From Bradyrhizobium sp. C9 (GTDB taxonomy: Bacteria; Pseudomonadota; Alphaproteobacteria; Rhizobiales; Xanthobacteraceae): a stretch of DNA of 64,000 nucleotides. The stretch covers positions 1-64,000 of the forward strand of contig NZ_NWTG01000030.1 of NCBI RefSeq assembly GCF_002532045.1, written 5' to 3'. The position numbers and the translations under genes are program-made. Position 1 is the stretch's first letter; every line of letters begins with the position of its first letter. Positions 7,816 through 15,548 of this stretch are shown piece by piece. A model generated the notes under the pieces. That model saw only the letters and a program-made list of their open reading frames with translations, searched no databases and was not told the origin of the DNA.

Positions 7816-8069
7816 GATTGTCTCTCAAATCATCGCCAGCCGTCGATGCCCGCTATACGCGGAGCTGGGCCGGCCCATTCGGTTCACTGGAATCCCGCGA
7901 GCCCAGGCGCGCGAGGACGATCAGCGCTTCCGTGCGGAAGCGTGTTTCCTGGCGGAAACGAGATCAGCCCAGGAAGAAGACCGATGCGATGTTGAGAGTA
8001 CGTGTCATCATGGCGGCGCGAACCTACAACCGGTGCGCGCCGGAAGCAATCTGTAGCGGTCCGCCGCCA

Positions 8070-8480
8070 CTATTCGTCGCGATAGACCTTCTCGCGCTTC
8101 TCGTGACGTTCCTGCGCCTCCACCGACAGCGTCGCGATCGGGCGGGCTTCGAGCCGCTTCAGCGAGATCGGGTCACCGGTCTCTTCGCAATAGCCGTAGG
8201 TGTTGTCTTCGATGCGCTGGAGCGCCGCGTCGATCTTGGAGATCAGCTTGCGCTGACGATCGCGGGCACGAAGTTCGATCGCGCGGTCGGTTTCCGAGGA
8301 AGCTCGGTCCGCGAGGTCGGGGTGATTGACGTTCTCTTCCTGCAACGTCTGCAGCGTGACCTTCGATTCGCGGAGGATCTCATCCTTCCAGGCCAGCAGC
8401 TTGGCGCGGAAATAATCGCGCTGCCGCTCATTCATGAAAGGCTCTTTTTCAGTCGGCCGGTAGTTCTTCAGCTTTTCCAA
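8070..8480 (-). CDS. dksA: RNA polymerase-binding regulator DksA, zinc-site variant
   Basis: About 136 residues. DksA binds the secondary channel of RNA polymerase and works with ppGpp in the stringent response. The coiled coil with its tip DLADRASSETDRAIEL is intact, followed by RIEDNTYGYCEETGDPI and the C-terminal helix. Only one of the four zinc-binding Cys remains: C-x2-T, then S-x2-A, as in cysteine-poor DksA types. The start is uncertain. The alphaproteobacterial lead-in KNYRPTEKEPF before MNERQ is present, so I use the TTG at 8480; an internal ATG at 8435 is the alternative. It is transcribed alone. Confidence 0.88.
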   Translation of the reverse strand: MEKLKNYRPTEKEPFMNERQRDYFRAKLLAWKDEILRESKVTLQTLQEENVNHPDLADRASSETDRAIELRARDRQRKLISKIDAALQRIEDNTYGYCEETGDPISLKRLEARPIATLSVEAQERHEKREKVYRDE

Positions 8481-8656
8481 AGGCAGCCATGTCCCTGTCT
8501 GGCGGAGGGAACAAAACCCCTCCGCGCGGCGCCTTATATAGCCACGACATGTGACAGACAATATCTGCCACCGCGAAAGGCGGGCCGCCCCCAAGGCCTT
8601 GCACAGGCAAACTTATCCGCCCGCCTGGAGCCAGCCCTTACCCCTCTCCTCGCCCC

Positions 8657-9268
8657 TCAGTAGCCGACCGTGAAACGCTGGCGGATATGGGCCGGGCGCT
8701 CGATTTCATCGGCGAGTGCAACTGCGAAGTCCTCGAACGAGATCGAGCTTTTGCCGTCGGCCGCGGCCAAAAGCTGGTCGGTCCCGAGCCGGAACTTGCC
8801 GGTCCGCTCGCCCGCCACGAACAGCGCCGAGGGCGACAAAAAGGTCCAGTTCAGGTCCTTTTCCTGGCGTAGCAGGTCCAGGAATTCGCCCCCCTTCGTA
8901 GCTTCGGCCTTGTACTGGGCCGGGAAGTTCGGCGTGGTCACCAGGCGGACGCCCGGGGCCACCTCGAGGCTGCCGGCGCCGCCGACCACGAGATAGCGGC
9001 CAACCCCGGACGCCTTGGCAGCCCCGATCAGCTTGGCCGGGTCGCTGACGGTGAAATGGACGGAACTGATCGCAGCATCGTGGCCCGCCCACAGCGCGGC
9101 CAGGGCGGCCTGGTCGTTCACATCCCCCTTCACGGCGGTGACGCCAGGCAGGGATGCGATCTTCTCCGGGTTGCGGGCGATGGCGGTGACGGCATGGCCG
9201 CGGCGGGCGAGTTCCGCGGTGAGGCGCGAGCCGGCCTGGCCGGACGCGCCGGCGATGGCGATCTTCAT
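8657..9268 (-). CDS. NAD(P)H-binding reductase, NmrA/YwnB-like SDR
   Basis: 203 residues. It is an atypical SDR with NAD(P)-binding motif GASGQAGSRL at residues 7-16 and the pattern VKGDVNDQAALAALWAGHDAAISSVH. It resembles YwnB/NmrA-like proteins that act as NAD(P)H sensors or small-molecule reductases; no YxxxK motif is seen. The start is the ATG of MKIAIAGASG, since the upstream extension is not family-like. It is divergent from a second HxlR regulator about 100 bp away, repeating the reductase/HxlR arrangement seen at 5.4-7.0 kb. Confidence 0.82.
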   Translation of the reverse strand: MKIAIAGASGQAGSRLTAELARRGHAVTAIARNPEKIASLPGVTAVKGDVNDQAALAALWAGHDAAISSVHFTVSDPAKLIGAAKASGVGRYLVVGGAGSLEVAPGVRLVTTPNFPAQYKAEATKGGEFLDLLRQEKDLNWTFLSPSALFVAGERTGKFRLGTDQLLAAADGKSSISFEDFAVALADEIERPAHIRQRFTVGY

Positions 9269-9370
9269 CAAAGTCTCCGATTGATAGTTTCCAATGGTGA
9301 CTAGATAGCGAAACGGATGTAAGTGTGAAGAAGGCACTCTTGTCTCACCTGATTACGCCGGAGTAACCCG

Positions 9371-9757
9371 ATGAAAGCCGCCAGCCTGAAGCCGGACGCC
9401 TATGCCGCCAATTGCCCGACGCGCCAGATCCTCGACCGGGTCGGCGACAAATGGGCGGTGCTGATCCTGCTGTTGCTGCGCAGCGAGCCGATGCGCTTCA
9501 ACCAGCTTCGCCGCGCCATCGAAGGCATCTCGCAGAAGATGCTGTCGCAGGTGTTGAAGAGCCTGGAGCGCGACGGGCTGCTGCGCCGCCGCGCGATCGC
9601 AACCGTTCCGGTCACCGTGGAGTATTCGATCACGCCGCTCGGATCGACGCTTGCCGAAGCGGTCGATCCGCTGCGCGACTGGGCCGAGCAGAATCTGAAG
9701 GAGGTGCTGGCCGCGCAGCGCCGCTACGACACGCAGCGCAAGGCACTGGCGGCCTGA
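9371..9757 (+). CDS. HxlR family transcriptional regulator
   Basis: 128 residues. The typical HxlR opening is CPTRQILDRVGDKWAVLILLLL, followed by FNQLRRAIEGISQKMLSQVLKSLERDGLLRR and VEYSITPLGSTL. A single N-terminal Cys (NCPTRQ) is in the position used by redox-sensing family members such as YodB and QorR. GGAG precedes the ATG by about seven bases. It is divergent from the NmrA-like reductase, which it probably controls; TAGT and ACTA half-sites around 9286-9304 are a weak operator candidate. Confidence 0.87.
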   Translation: MKAASLKPDAYAANCPTRQILDRVGDKWAVLILLLLRSEPMRFNQLRRAIEGISQKMLSQVLKSLERDGLLRRRAIATVPVTVEYSITPLGSTLAEAVDPLRDWAEQNLKEVLAAQRRYDTQRKALAA

Positions 9758-9802
9758 GGCGCTGCCTGCCCGCGTGAGACAGGTCGGGTGTTCGGGAGCA
9801 GC

Positions 9803-10216
9803 CTAATACTGCCCCGCCTTGGCGAGTTCGACTTCGACGCGCAGTTCGATCTCACCCAGCACGGCATCGAGGCCGGGATCACCGGAGGATTCCTTCAGGC
9901 TCGCCGCGGCGTCGCGCAGCCGGTTCACGGTGGAGGAATCGAAATTGCCGGACAGCAATCCGAGCTTGAGCGCGTCGAGCACGTCGAGGGCGCCCTTGCC
10001 GCGCGCCACCGAGCGTTTGCGCCGTTCGGTCGGGTCTTCGACGCCCTGCAGCGCGAGCAGCGCATCGAGGCTCGCGGCGGCCCTCGGTGCGGCGGTGGAG
10101 CGAACCTCCTCCTGCGCGCTGGTCGCATCCGGCAGCGAGAAGCCGCCCGACGAGGTCCGCCGCGTCGAGCTGGTCGACGTGCCAAGCGTGGTGCCGTTCG
10201 GTCCGTAGATGCGCAT
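9803..10216 (-). CDS. fliX: Flagellar assembly regulator FliX
   Basis: About 137 residues. FliX links assembly of early flagellar structures to activation of FlbD and sigma-54-dependent class III genes in Caulobacter and relatives. The opening MRIYGPNGTTL, the Ser/Thr linker ending in GGFSLPD, the SLDALLALQGVEDPTERRKRSVARGKGALDVLDALKLGLL core, and LGEIELRVEVELAKAG near the C-terminus match the family. Two adjacent ATGs are possible (10222 and 10216). As in Caulobacter, it is divergent from flgI. A CtrA-like box lies about 50-60 bp upstream. Confidence 0.88.
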   Translation of the reverse strand: MRIYGPNGTTLGTSTSSTRRTSSGGFSLPDATSAQEEVRSTAAPRAAASLDALLALQGVEDPTERRKRSVARGKGALDVLDALKLGLLSGNFDSSTVNRLRDAAASLKESSGDPGLDAVLGEIELRVEVELAKAGQY

Positions 10217-10264
10217 CGTCATGATCCCGTAGGCCTGAATGCGCCAAGCATCGCCGTTTTATGG

Positions 10265-10279
10265 TTAACGGTGCGTAAA
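10265..10279. promoter_or_regulatory. CtrA-like box between fliX and flgI
   Basis: The sequence TTAA-CGGTGCG-TAAA matches the CtrA consensus TTAA-N7-TTAA with one mismatch. It sits about 50-60 bp upstream of fliX and 200 bp upstream of flgI. CtrA control of the fliX/flgI divergent region is known in Caulobacter, which supports the assignment. Confidence 0.5.
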
Positions 10280-10395
10280 CGACCCGGCAATTTCTGCCGC
10301 CGCACGGCAGTTTCGCGCTCCCTGGCGAACCGGAGCCGAATCGCGATCCGACAATTTCGATAAATATATCAATACATTGCTCCAACGAACCTAAG

Positions 10396-10411
10396 TGGCA
10401 CGCGGCTCGCA
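10396..10411 (+). promoter_or_regulatory. Sigma-54 promoter upstream of flgI
   Basis: TGGCACG-CGGC-TCGCA matches the -24/-12 consensus TGGCACG-N4-TTGCA with one mismatch and has the exact GG-N10-GC spacing. It points toward flgI, whose ATG lies about 70 bp downstream. Activation would need an enhancer-binding protein such as FlbD, which is not in this window. Confidence 0.65.
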
Positions 10412-10478
10412 TGGTTAATGGCGGATCGCCGTCATGGGAGTGTCGCGTGATCCGCGTGAAGTTCGAGGGGAGAATTGG

Positions 10479-11603
10479 ATGCCCGGCATCCGCACCGCAA
10501 ATCTATTCGGAGTGGCCTGCGCCGCGGTGCTGGCGCTGGCGGCCTTCGTCATGCCGGCGGCCGCGACGTCGCGGATCAAGGATCTCGCCAACATCGAGGG
10601 CGTGCGCCAGAACCAGTTGATCGGCTACGGCCTCGTGGTCGGCCTCAACGGCACCGGCGACACGCTGAACAACATCCCCTTCACCAAGCAATCGCTGCAG
10701 GCGATGCTCGAGCGCATGGGCGTCAACATCCGCGGCGCCACCATCCGCACCGGCAACGTCGCCGCCGTGATGGTCACCGGCAATCTGCCGGCGTTCGGCA
10801 CCCAGGGCACGCGGATGGACGTCACCGTCTCCGCGCTCGGCGACGCCAAGGATCTGCGCGGCGGCACCCTGCTCGTCACCCCCCTGCTCGGCGCCGACGG
10901 CAACGTCTACGCGGTCGCGCAAGGCACGCTGGCGATCTCCGGCTTCAACGCCGAGGGCGAGGCCGCCAAGGTGGTGCGCGGCGTGCCGACCGTCGGCCGC
11001 ATCGCCAACGGCGCCATCATCGAACGCGAGATCGAGTTCGCGCTCAATCGCCTGCCAAACGTGCGCCTCGCGCTGCGCAACGCCGACTTCACCACCGCCA
11101 AGCGGATCGCCGCCGCGGTCAACGACTATCTCGGCGTCAAGACCGCCGAGCCGCTCGATCCCTCCACTGTGCAGCTCTCGATCCCGCCGGAGTTCAAGGG
11201 CAACGTCGTCGCCTTCCTGACCGAGATCGAGCAGTTGCAGGTCGATCCCGACCTCGCCGCGAGGATCGTGATCGACGAGCGCTCCGGCATCATCGTGATG
11301 GGCCGCGACGTTCGCGTCGCCACCGTCGCGGTGGCGCAAGGCAACCTCACCGTCACGATCTCGGAGAGCCCGCAGGTCAGCCAGCCCAATCCGCTGTCGC
11401 GCGGTCGCACCGTGGTGACGCCGCGCAGCAACGTGCAGGTCACCGAGGACGGCAAGAAGTTCGCCGTCGTCAAGGACGGCGTCTCGCTGCAACAGCTCGT
11501 CGACGGCCTCAACGGTCTCGGCATCGGACCGCGCGATCTCATCAGCATCCTGCAGGCGATCAAGGCCGCCGGCGCGATCGAAGCCGACATCGAGGTGATG
11601 TGA
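10479..11603 (+). CDS. flgI: Flagellar P-ring protein FlgI
   Basis: 374 residues, the normal family length. FlgI forms the P ring around the distal rod in the peptidoglycan layer. Residues 1-30 are a Sec signal (ACAAVLALAAFVMPAAA), followed by the diagnostic SRIKDLANIEGVRQNQLIGYGLVVGLNGTGD. The C-terminus has LQQLVDGLNGLGIGPRDLISILQAIKAAGA. The ATG at 10479 is preceded by GAGGGGAGA; upstream GTG and ATG codons would add a stretch before the signal peptide. It is the first gene of flgI-flgJ-flgN, and its stop overlaps the flgJ start. Confidence 0.97.
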   Translation: MPGIRTANLFGVACAAVLALAAFVMPAAATSRIKDLANIEGVRQNQLIGYGLVVGLNGTGDTLNNIPFTKQSLQAMLERMGVNIRGATIRTGNVAAVMVTGNLPAFGTQGTRMDVTVSALGDAKDLRGGTLLVTPLLGADGNVYAVAQGTLAISGFNAEGEAAKVVRGVPTVGRIANGAIIEREIEFALNRLPNVRLALRNADFTTAKRIAAAVNDYLGVKTAEPLDPSTVQLSIPPEFKGNVVAFLTEIEQLQVDPDLAARIVIDERSGIIVMGRDVRVATVAVAQGNLTVTISESPQVSQPNPLSRGRTVVTPRSNVQVTEDGKKFAVVKDGVSLQQLVDGLNGLGIGPRDLISILQAIKAAGAIEADIEVM

Positions 11604-11959
11604 TGGGAAGCCTGATCAACAGCACCACCGGCAGCATGCCGAACAAGGCGCTGACGCCGATGTTCAACGGCCGCCCCGATCCCGTGCTGCAGGATGCGAT
11701 GAAGAAGGTCTCACCGCAGCAAATCACCAAGGCGAAGGCGACTGCGACCGACTTCGAATCGATGTTCCTCAACACGATGTTCTCGCAGATGACCACCGGC
11801 CTGAAGGGTGAAGGCCCCTACGGCGACACGGTCGGCACCGGCGCGTGGCGCTCGATGCTGACCGACGAATATTCGAAGAACTTCGCCAAGTCCGGCGGCG
11901 TCGGCATTTCCAACGAAGTGTTCCGCTCGCTGATCCTGCAGCAGGCCAACAAGAGCTAA
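11603..11959 (+). CDS. flgJ: Rod-binding protein FlgJ (N-terminal domain only)
   Basis: 118 residues, corresponding only to the rod-binding domain of enterobacterial FlgJ; the muramidase domain is absent, as is usual in alphaproteobacteria. The core is AKATATDFESMFLNTMFSQMTTGLKGEGPYGDTVGTGAWRSMLTDEYSKNFAKSG, followed by a short C-terminal helix. It probably caps or scaffolds the growing rod, with a separate muramidase elsewhere. Its ATG overlaps the flgI stop (TGATG), implying translational coupling. Confidence 0.9.
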   Translation: MGSLINSTTGSMPNKALTPMFNGRPDPVLQDAMKKVSPQQITKAKATATDFESMFLNTMFSQMTTGLKGEGPYGDTVGTGAWRSMLTDEYSKNFAKSGGVGISNEVFRSLILQQANKS

Positions 11960-11982
11960 TTCGGTTTTCAAGGAGCAGCGCG

Positions 11983-12480
11983 ATGAACCAGCGTCCACAG
12001 CAGCATCGGCCGGCCGCCCCCGCCGCGCGGCCGGCGACGTCGACGCCTCCCGACGTCGCACGTCTCGCCAACGAACTCACCGAGGTGATGAGCGCGCTGC
12101 TCGCCGTCGTCGAGCAGGAGACCGGGTTCGTCCGCGCCGGCAAGATCCGCGAGGGCATGCAGCTCGAGGCCCAGAAGTCGGAGCTGTCGCGGCGTTACAT
12201 GCTCGCGGTGGAGCACCTGAAATCGATGCAGAAGATGCTGTCGCAGACCGAACCCGAACTGCTCGCCACGCTGCGGCGTCATCACGAGACGTTCCGCGCG
12301 ATGCTGCAGGTCAACCTGACAGTGCTCGCGACCGCCCACGCGGTCTCGGAAGGCATCGTGCGCGGCGTCAATGCCGAGGTGCAGCGCCGCAACATCCCGA
12401 ACACCTATACCGCGAACGGACAGCGCGCCACGCCGGGCCCGCGCAACATGACGCCGATCGCCGTCAGCCGCACGCTCTGA
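11983..12480 (+). CDS. flgN: FlgN-like flagellar export chaperone
   Basis: 165 residues. After a disordered Pro/Ala-rich start, the protein is helical: LANELTEVMSALLAVVEQETGFVRAGKIREGMQLEAQKSELSRRYMLAVEHLK, then LLATLRRHHETFRAMLQVN. This fits FlgN, the cytoplasmic chaperone for the hook-associated proteins FlgK and FlgL. AAGGAG lies eight bases before the ATG. It follows flgJ by 23 bp in the same operon; flgK and flgL lie 6-8 kb away on the other strand. Confidence 0.78.
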   Translation: MNQRPQQHRPAAPAARPATSTPPDVARLANELTEVMSALLAVVEQETGFVRAGKIREGMQLEAQKSELSRRYMLAVEHLKSMQKMLSQTEPELLATLRRHHETFRAMLQVNLTVLATAHAVSEGIVRGVNAEVQRRNIPNTYTANGQRATPGPRNMTPIAVSRTL

Positions 12481-12642
12481 CGCGCATACGCCGACAATTT
12501 AGCTCAATTCGGCGCGCTTGCGGCAACGCGGCATTCAGCGTGTTCCCTAACAGCCTGTTGAGAGGTTCCCCGTAGAGTTGCGGATCGTGAGGGGTTGGGA
12601 TTTGACTCAAGCAAACTAGTGCCTGTGCACTACGAGGCTGCC

Positions 12643-13029
12643 ATGAGTACAGATTTCAACATCAAGCCGGTGGGGGCACCGGTTGCAGCGCCGATAATCA
12701 CCCCTGTGAGTGATACGGCGCAGAAGGCGGTGAAGACCGAATTGCCCGCAAGCCAGAGCGTCACTGCTCCGGAGCCGAGCGTGCGCGTCACGATCGATCC
12801 CAACGCCGTCAACGCATCGATTTCAAATCAGGCGCCGTCGGTCACCGACCAGGTTATCATCGACCGCGATGCACGCGCCGTGGTCTACCAGGTGGTCGAC
12901 AATCGCACCAACCTGGTGGTGAGGCAGTTTCCGGAAGAGGCCGTATTGCGCCGTCGCGCCTATTTCCACGCGCTCGATCTCAGCAAGGACGCGCCGACGC
13001 GGGCGCGCGCAACCGACCGTCGCGCGTAA
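12643..13029 (+). CDS. FlaG-like small flagellar-cluster protein
   Basis: About 128 residues. The N-terminal half is a low-complexity Ala/Pro/Val linker. The C-terminal half, VIIDRDARAVVYQVVDNRTNLVVRQFPEEAVLRRRAYFHAL, resembles the FlaG core (a ...VVDxxTxxVVRQxPxEexL... pattern). FlaG influences filament length in several bacteria, but its mechanism is unclear. The ATG of MSTDFN has GAGG nearby; the longer frame starts in non-conserved sequence. It is 162 bp downstream of flgN and convergent with the flaF-linked gene. Confidence 0.6.
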   Translation: MSTDFNIKPVGAPVAAPIITPVSDTAQKAVKTELPASQSVTAPEPSVRVTIDPNAVNASISNQAPSVTDQVIIDRDARAVVYQVVDNRTNLVVRQFPEEAVLRRRAYFHALDLSKDAPTRARATDRRA

Positions 13030-13046
13030 CGCAAGCGGGTGACCCC

Positions 13047-13409
13047 TCACTTCTGTGTGGCGTAGGCCTTGTCGAGATAGGTCGACCCGGTGGCCGGATC
13101 GGTCACGACATTGGCGATCAATGCCGTCCCCTGCTGTACCAGCGAAAACTTGGTATCGCCGACGCGGAACGCGCCGTCCTTGATCAGGACGTCCTGATAC
13201 TTGCTGGTGCCGTCGCTCTGATAGTGGACCTTGGCGCGAAAGCCGTCGACGTTCGACACCGAGATGTTGAACGACTTGTTGTTGGCGTACTTGCCGCTCC
13301 AGCTGCCCTCATAGAGCTTCGGATCGACGGCCACATAGGGCGTCTTTGACGGAACCGTCAGGCCGGCGGCCTTGTAGTTGGCGGACAGGATGCTCAACAC
13401 GTCGGCCAT
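13047..13409 (-). CDS. Hypothetical protein downstream of flaF
   Basis: 120 residues, function not recognised. The N-terminus MADVLSILSANYKAAGL is helical. The rest is rich in beta strands with short polar repeats: YEGSWSGKYANNKSFNISVSNVDGFRAKVHYQSDG, then DVLIKDGAFRVGDTKFSLVQQGTALIANVVTDP. This suggests a compact beta-barrel or lipocalin-like domain. There is no signal peptide, although flagellar type III export would not need one. It lies 27 bp downstream of flaF on the same strand, so a flagellar role is likely by association. Confidence 0.6.
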   Translation of the reverse strand: MADVLSILSANYKAAGLTVPSKTPYVAVDPKLYEGSWSGKYANNKSFNISVSNVDGFRAKVHYQSDGTSKYQDVLIKDGAFRVGDTKFSLVQQGTALIANVVTDPATGSTYLDKAYATQK

Positions 13410-13436
13410 GCCGAGAGCTCCGTTGCGAACCGTCGA

Positions 13437-13802
13437 TCAGCCGCGGCCCGAGAGGCCGGCGGCGATGTTGCAGTTGATGTCGATCAGCGACTTCAGCTTC
13501 CCCGGGTCCGGATTCATCTGGATGTCGATGGTTTGCTTCATCACGAACACGCTGATGTTCGCGATGTTCTGACGCACCTCGAGCGGCTGCGGATTGTCGG
13601 CGCCTTCTGCGGCACTGAGGAAGATCGACCACAGGCGGCGATTGAACAGCAATGCGTGATCGAGCGCCTTGTCGAGGCCGTTCCAGTTCGCCTGGACTTC
13701 CTGCAGCTGCCGCGCGGCCTTCAACAACGCCTGCGCTTCGATTTCACGGGGGGACGCCGTCGTCGTTGACGTACGGGCGTAGGCCTGGGCTGCATTCGAC
13801 AT
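13437..13802 (-). CDS. flaF: Flagellin synthesis regulator FlaF
   Basis: 121 residues. FlaF is an alphaproteobacterial protein needed for flagellin synthesis or secretion and works with FlbT. Diagnostic segments are SPREIEAQALLKAARQLQ, ALLFNRRLWSIFLSAAEGADNPQPLEVRQNIANISVFVMKQ and LKSLIDINCNIAAGL. GAGGT precedes the ATG. It lies downstream of the flagellin gene on the same strand but is separated from it by a terminator, so it probably has its own promoter. Confidence 0.95.
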   Translation of the reverse strand: MSNAAQAYARTSTTTASPREIEAQALLKAARQLQEVQANWNGLDKALDHALLFNRRLWSIFLSAAEGADNPQPLEVRQNIANISVFVMKQTIDIQMNPDPGKLKSLIDINCNIAAGLSGRG

Positions 13803-13959
13803 TAATGACCTCGATGGAGTGCGGATTTCTCGGGCCGCGGAGACGCAATTCTAGCGCTCGATATTTATGCATCCGCCGCCTTTAAATATGGTTAGCAGGC
13901 ATTACCAAATGCGCCGTTCTAACGGCATAGAAAGATACCGTAATATCCCGGAGACAAAG

Positions 13960-13986
13960 AAAAACGGCGGGGTTTCCCCCGCCGTT
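13960..13986 (-). terminator. Rho-independent terminator of the flagellin gene
   Basis: A perfect 9-bp stem, ACGGCGGGG / CCCCGCCGT, with a four-base loop lies 23 bp past the flagellin stop. On the minus strand it is followed by TTTTTC. It ends flagellin transcription before flaF. Confidence 0.85.
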
Positions 13987-14008
13987 GTCGAAGTGCTTGT
14001 CGAGGCGT

Positions 14009-15178
14009 TTAGCGGAGCAGCTGCAGCACGCTCTGCTGGCTCTGGTTGGCGAGCGCCAATGCGGAGACCGCGATCGACTGGCGGGTCGACAGCGCCTGGC
14101 TGTTGGCCGCTTCCTCGTTGGTGTCGGCCAGCGTCAGGTTGGACGAACCGGTCTGCAGCACGTTGATCAGGTTCTTGGAGAAGTCCTGACGGATCTGCAC
14201 GATCGACAGGTTCGAACCCAGCGTCGAGGCTTCGCTGCGCAACGAGGAGCTCGCCGTGCCCAGCGCCGTCAGCACCTTGTTCGCCGAGTTGTTGTCGAGG
14301 AAGTCGGTGCCCGCGGTCAGCGTGTTCAGGCCGAGGCCGGTGGCATTGAAGGTAACGCCGCTGATCGCGAGCGTCGACTTGCCGGTCTCGTTGAAGGTCA
14401 GCTTCAGGTTGTCGCCGTTCAACAGGTTGATACCGTTGAACGAGGCGTCCTGCGCCGTGGTCGTGATCTGCGCGATGGTGTTGTTGTACTGCGTCACCAA
14501 AGCCGCGCGCGCCGACTGCGAGGCCGGATCGGCAACCGGAGCCGTGCCGGCTGCGCTGAACGTCGCAGTGCCGCCGCCGGTGTTGGTGAAGGTCACCGCA
14601 CCGATCGTCGAGGACGCCGCGTCGTTGGTCGTGGTGATGACGAGCTTGTTGGAGCTGTCGAGGCTCGCCGTCAGGTTGCTGGCCGCGAGCGACGCATTCA
14701 GCTGCGTCAGCGAGCTGCTGGCCCCGAAGGTGAAGCTGAAGGCGGGCTGACCGGCCGAGGCCGCGATCGCCAGCACGTCGCCGCTCTTGATCGTGGTGCC
14801 GTCGACAAGGTTGGCTGCCGTGCCGCCGAGCGCCGCGGTGGAGGTGACCTGCGACCTCGTGGTGTAGCCGGTCGGGCTCTGCAGCACCTGGTTGGCAATC
14901 GACTTGGCGGTGTCGACCAGCTTCTGCAGCGAGGTGATGCCGGTGTTGGCAGCCTGCAGCACCTGCACACCGTTGCCGATGCCGTCGAGCAGGTTGTTGA
15001 TGTCGCTGGCGCGGTTGTCGAGCGACTGCGCGGTGAAGAAGTTGGTCGGGTTGTCGAGCGCCGTGTTGACCTTCTTGCCGGTGGCAAGACGGTTCTGCGT
15101 GGTGGAGAGCAGATCGGCGGTGGACTGGAGGGAGAGGAGGTTCTGACGAACGGAGGAGGAGAGAATGATACCGGACAT
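14009..15178 (-). CDS. fliC: Flagellin
   Basis: About 389 residues, the filament subunit. The conserved N-terminal D0/D1 region is LLSLQSTADLLSTTQNRLATGKKVNTALDNPTNFFTA, and the C-terminal D0/D1 has STLGSNLSIVQIRQDFSKNLINVLQTGSSNLTLADTNEEAANSQALSTRQSIAVSALALANQ. The central 200 residues are variable and Ser/Thr/Ala-rich. Two ATGs two codons apart are possible (15184 and 15178); the second has AAAGG at the better distance. It is a single flagellin gene here, flanked by its regulators flaF and flbT, where FlbT acts post-transcriptionally on flagellin mRNA in Caulobacter. Confidence 0.96.
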   Translation of the reverse strand: MSGIILSSSVRQNLLSLQSTADLLSTTQNRLATGKKVNTALDNPTNFFTAQSLDNRASDINNLLDGIGNGVQVLQAANTGITSLQKLVDTAKSIANQVLQSPTGYTTRSQVTSTAALGGTAANLVDGTTIKSGDVLAIAASAGQPAFSFTFGASSSLTQLNASLAASNLTASLDSSNKLVITTTNDAASSTIGAVTFTNTGGGTATFSAAGTAPVADPASQSARAALVTQYNNTIAQITTTAQDASFNGINLLNGDNLKLTFNETGKSTLAISGVTFNATGLGLNTLTAGTDFLDNNSANKVLTALGTASSSLRSEASTLGSNLSIVQIRQDFSKNLINVLQTGSSNLTLADTNEEAANSQALSTRQSIAVSALALANQSQQSVLQLLR

Positions 15179-15290
15179 TTTCATACCTTTCTGGTGTGAA
15201 ACTGAGGAAAAAACCGCGCCAATCCTTTCTGATCGGGCGGATGGCCGATCCTGCCGGTCAAGCCTCGAAGGAAAAAGAAATCTCCAGCAC

Positions 15291-15309
15291 GGCATTTAAG
15301 ACAAATGCC
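15291..15309. promoter_or_regulatory. Inverted repeat upstream of flagellin gene
   Basis: GGCATTT-AAGAC-AAATGCC has perfect 7-bp arms. It lies in the 370-bp region between the divergent flagellin and flbT genes, about 115 bp upstream of the flagellin start. No sigma-54 or CtrA match was found in this region, so the repeat may be an operator or a 5' leader hairpin. Confidence 0.35.
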
Positions 15310-15548
15310 GAAGAATAAAATTGTCGCCACTGGGCGAAGTTCGCCGCGAAAACTACTGAGACGACTGCCGATTTCGGCCGAGGGCCGCTCCTCGCGCGGC
15401 TGCCCCGTTCACCAAGCGTTAACCATCATGGGAAAGGATCGCTGTCGCATCGGCCCTGGGCCGCAACGGCGGCTGCTAAGCAGTGCCGAACTCAACTTCG
15501 TTCCGCTAGCGGCGATATCGCGCGACTGCCCGGCAAAGGAGAACGGTC

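Noticed and set aside
8449..8490. 13-codon leader peptide overlapping the start of dksA
   Set aside because: The AGGGA lies only one base before the ATG, there is no attenuator structure, and no conservation evidence is available.
10475..11959. 494-codon plus-strand frame overlapping flgI
   Set aside because: Its first part is an Arg-rich translation of flgI in another frame; only the last 118 codons are real and correspond to flgJ.
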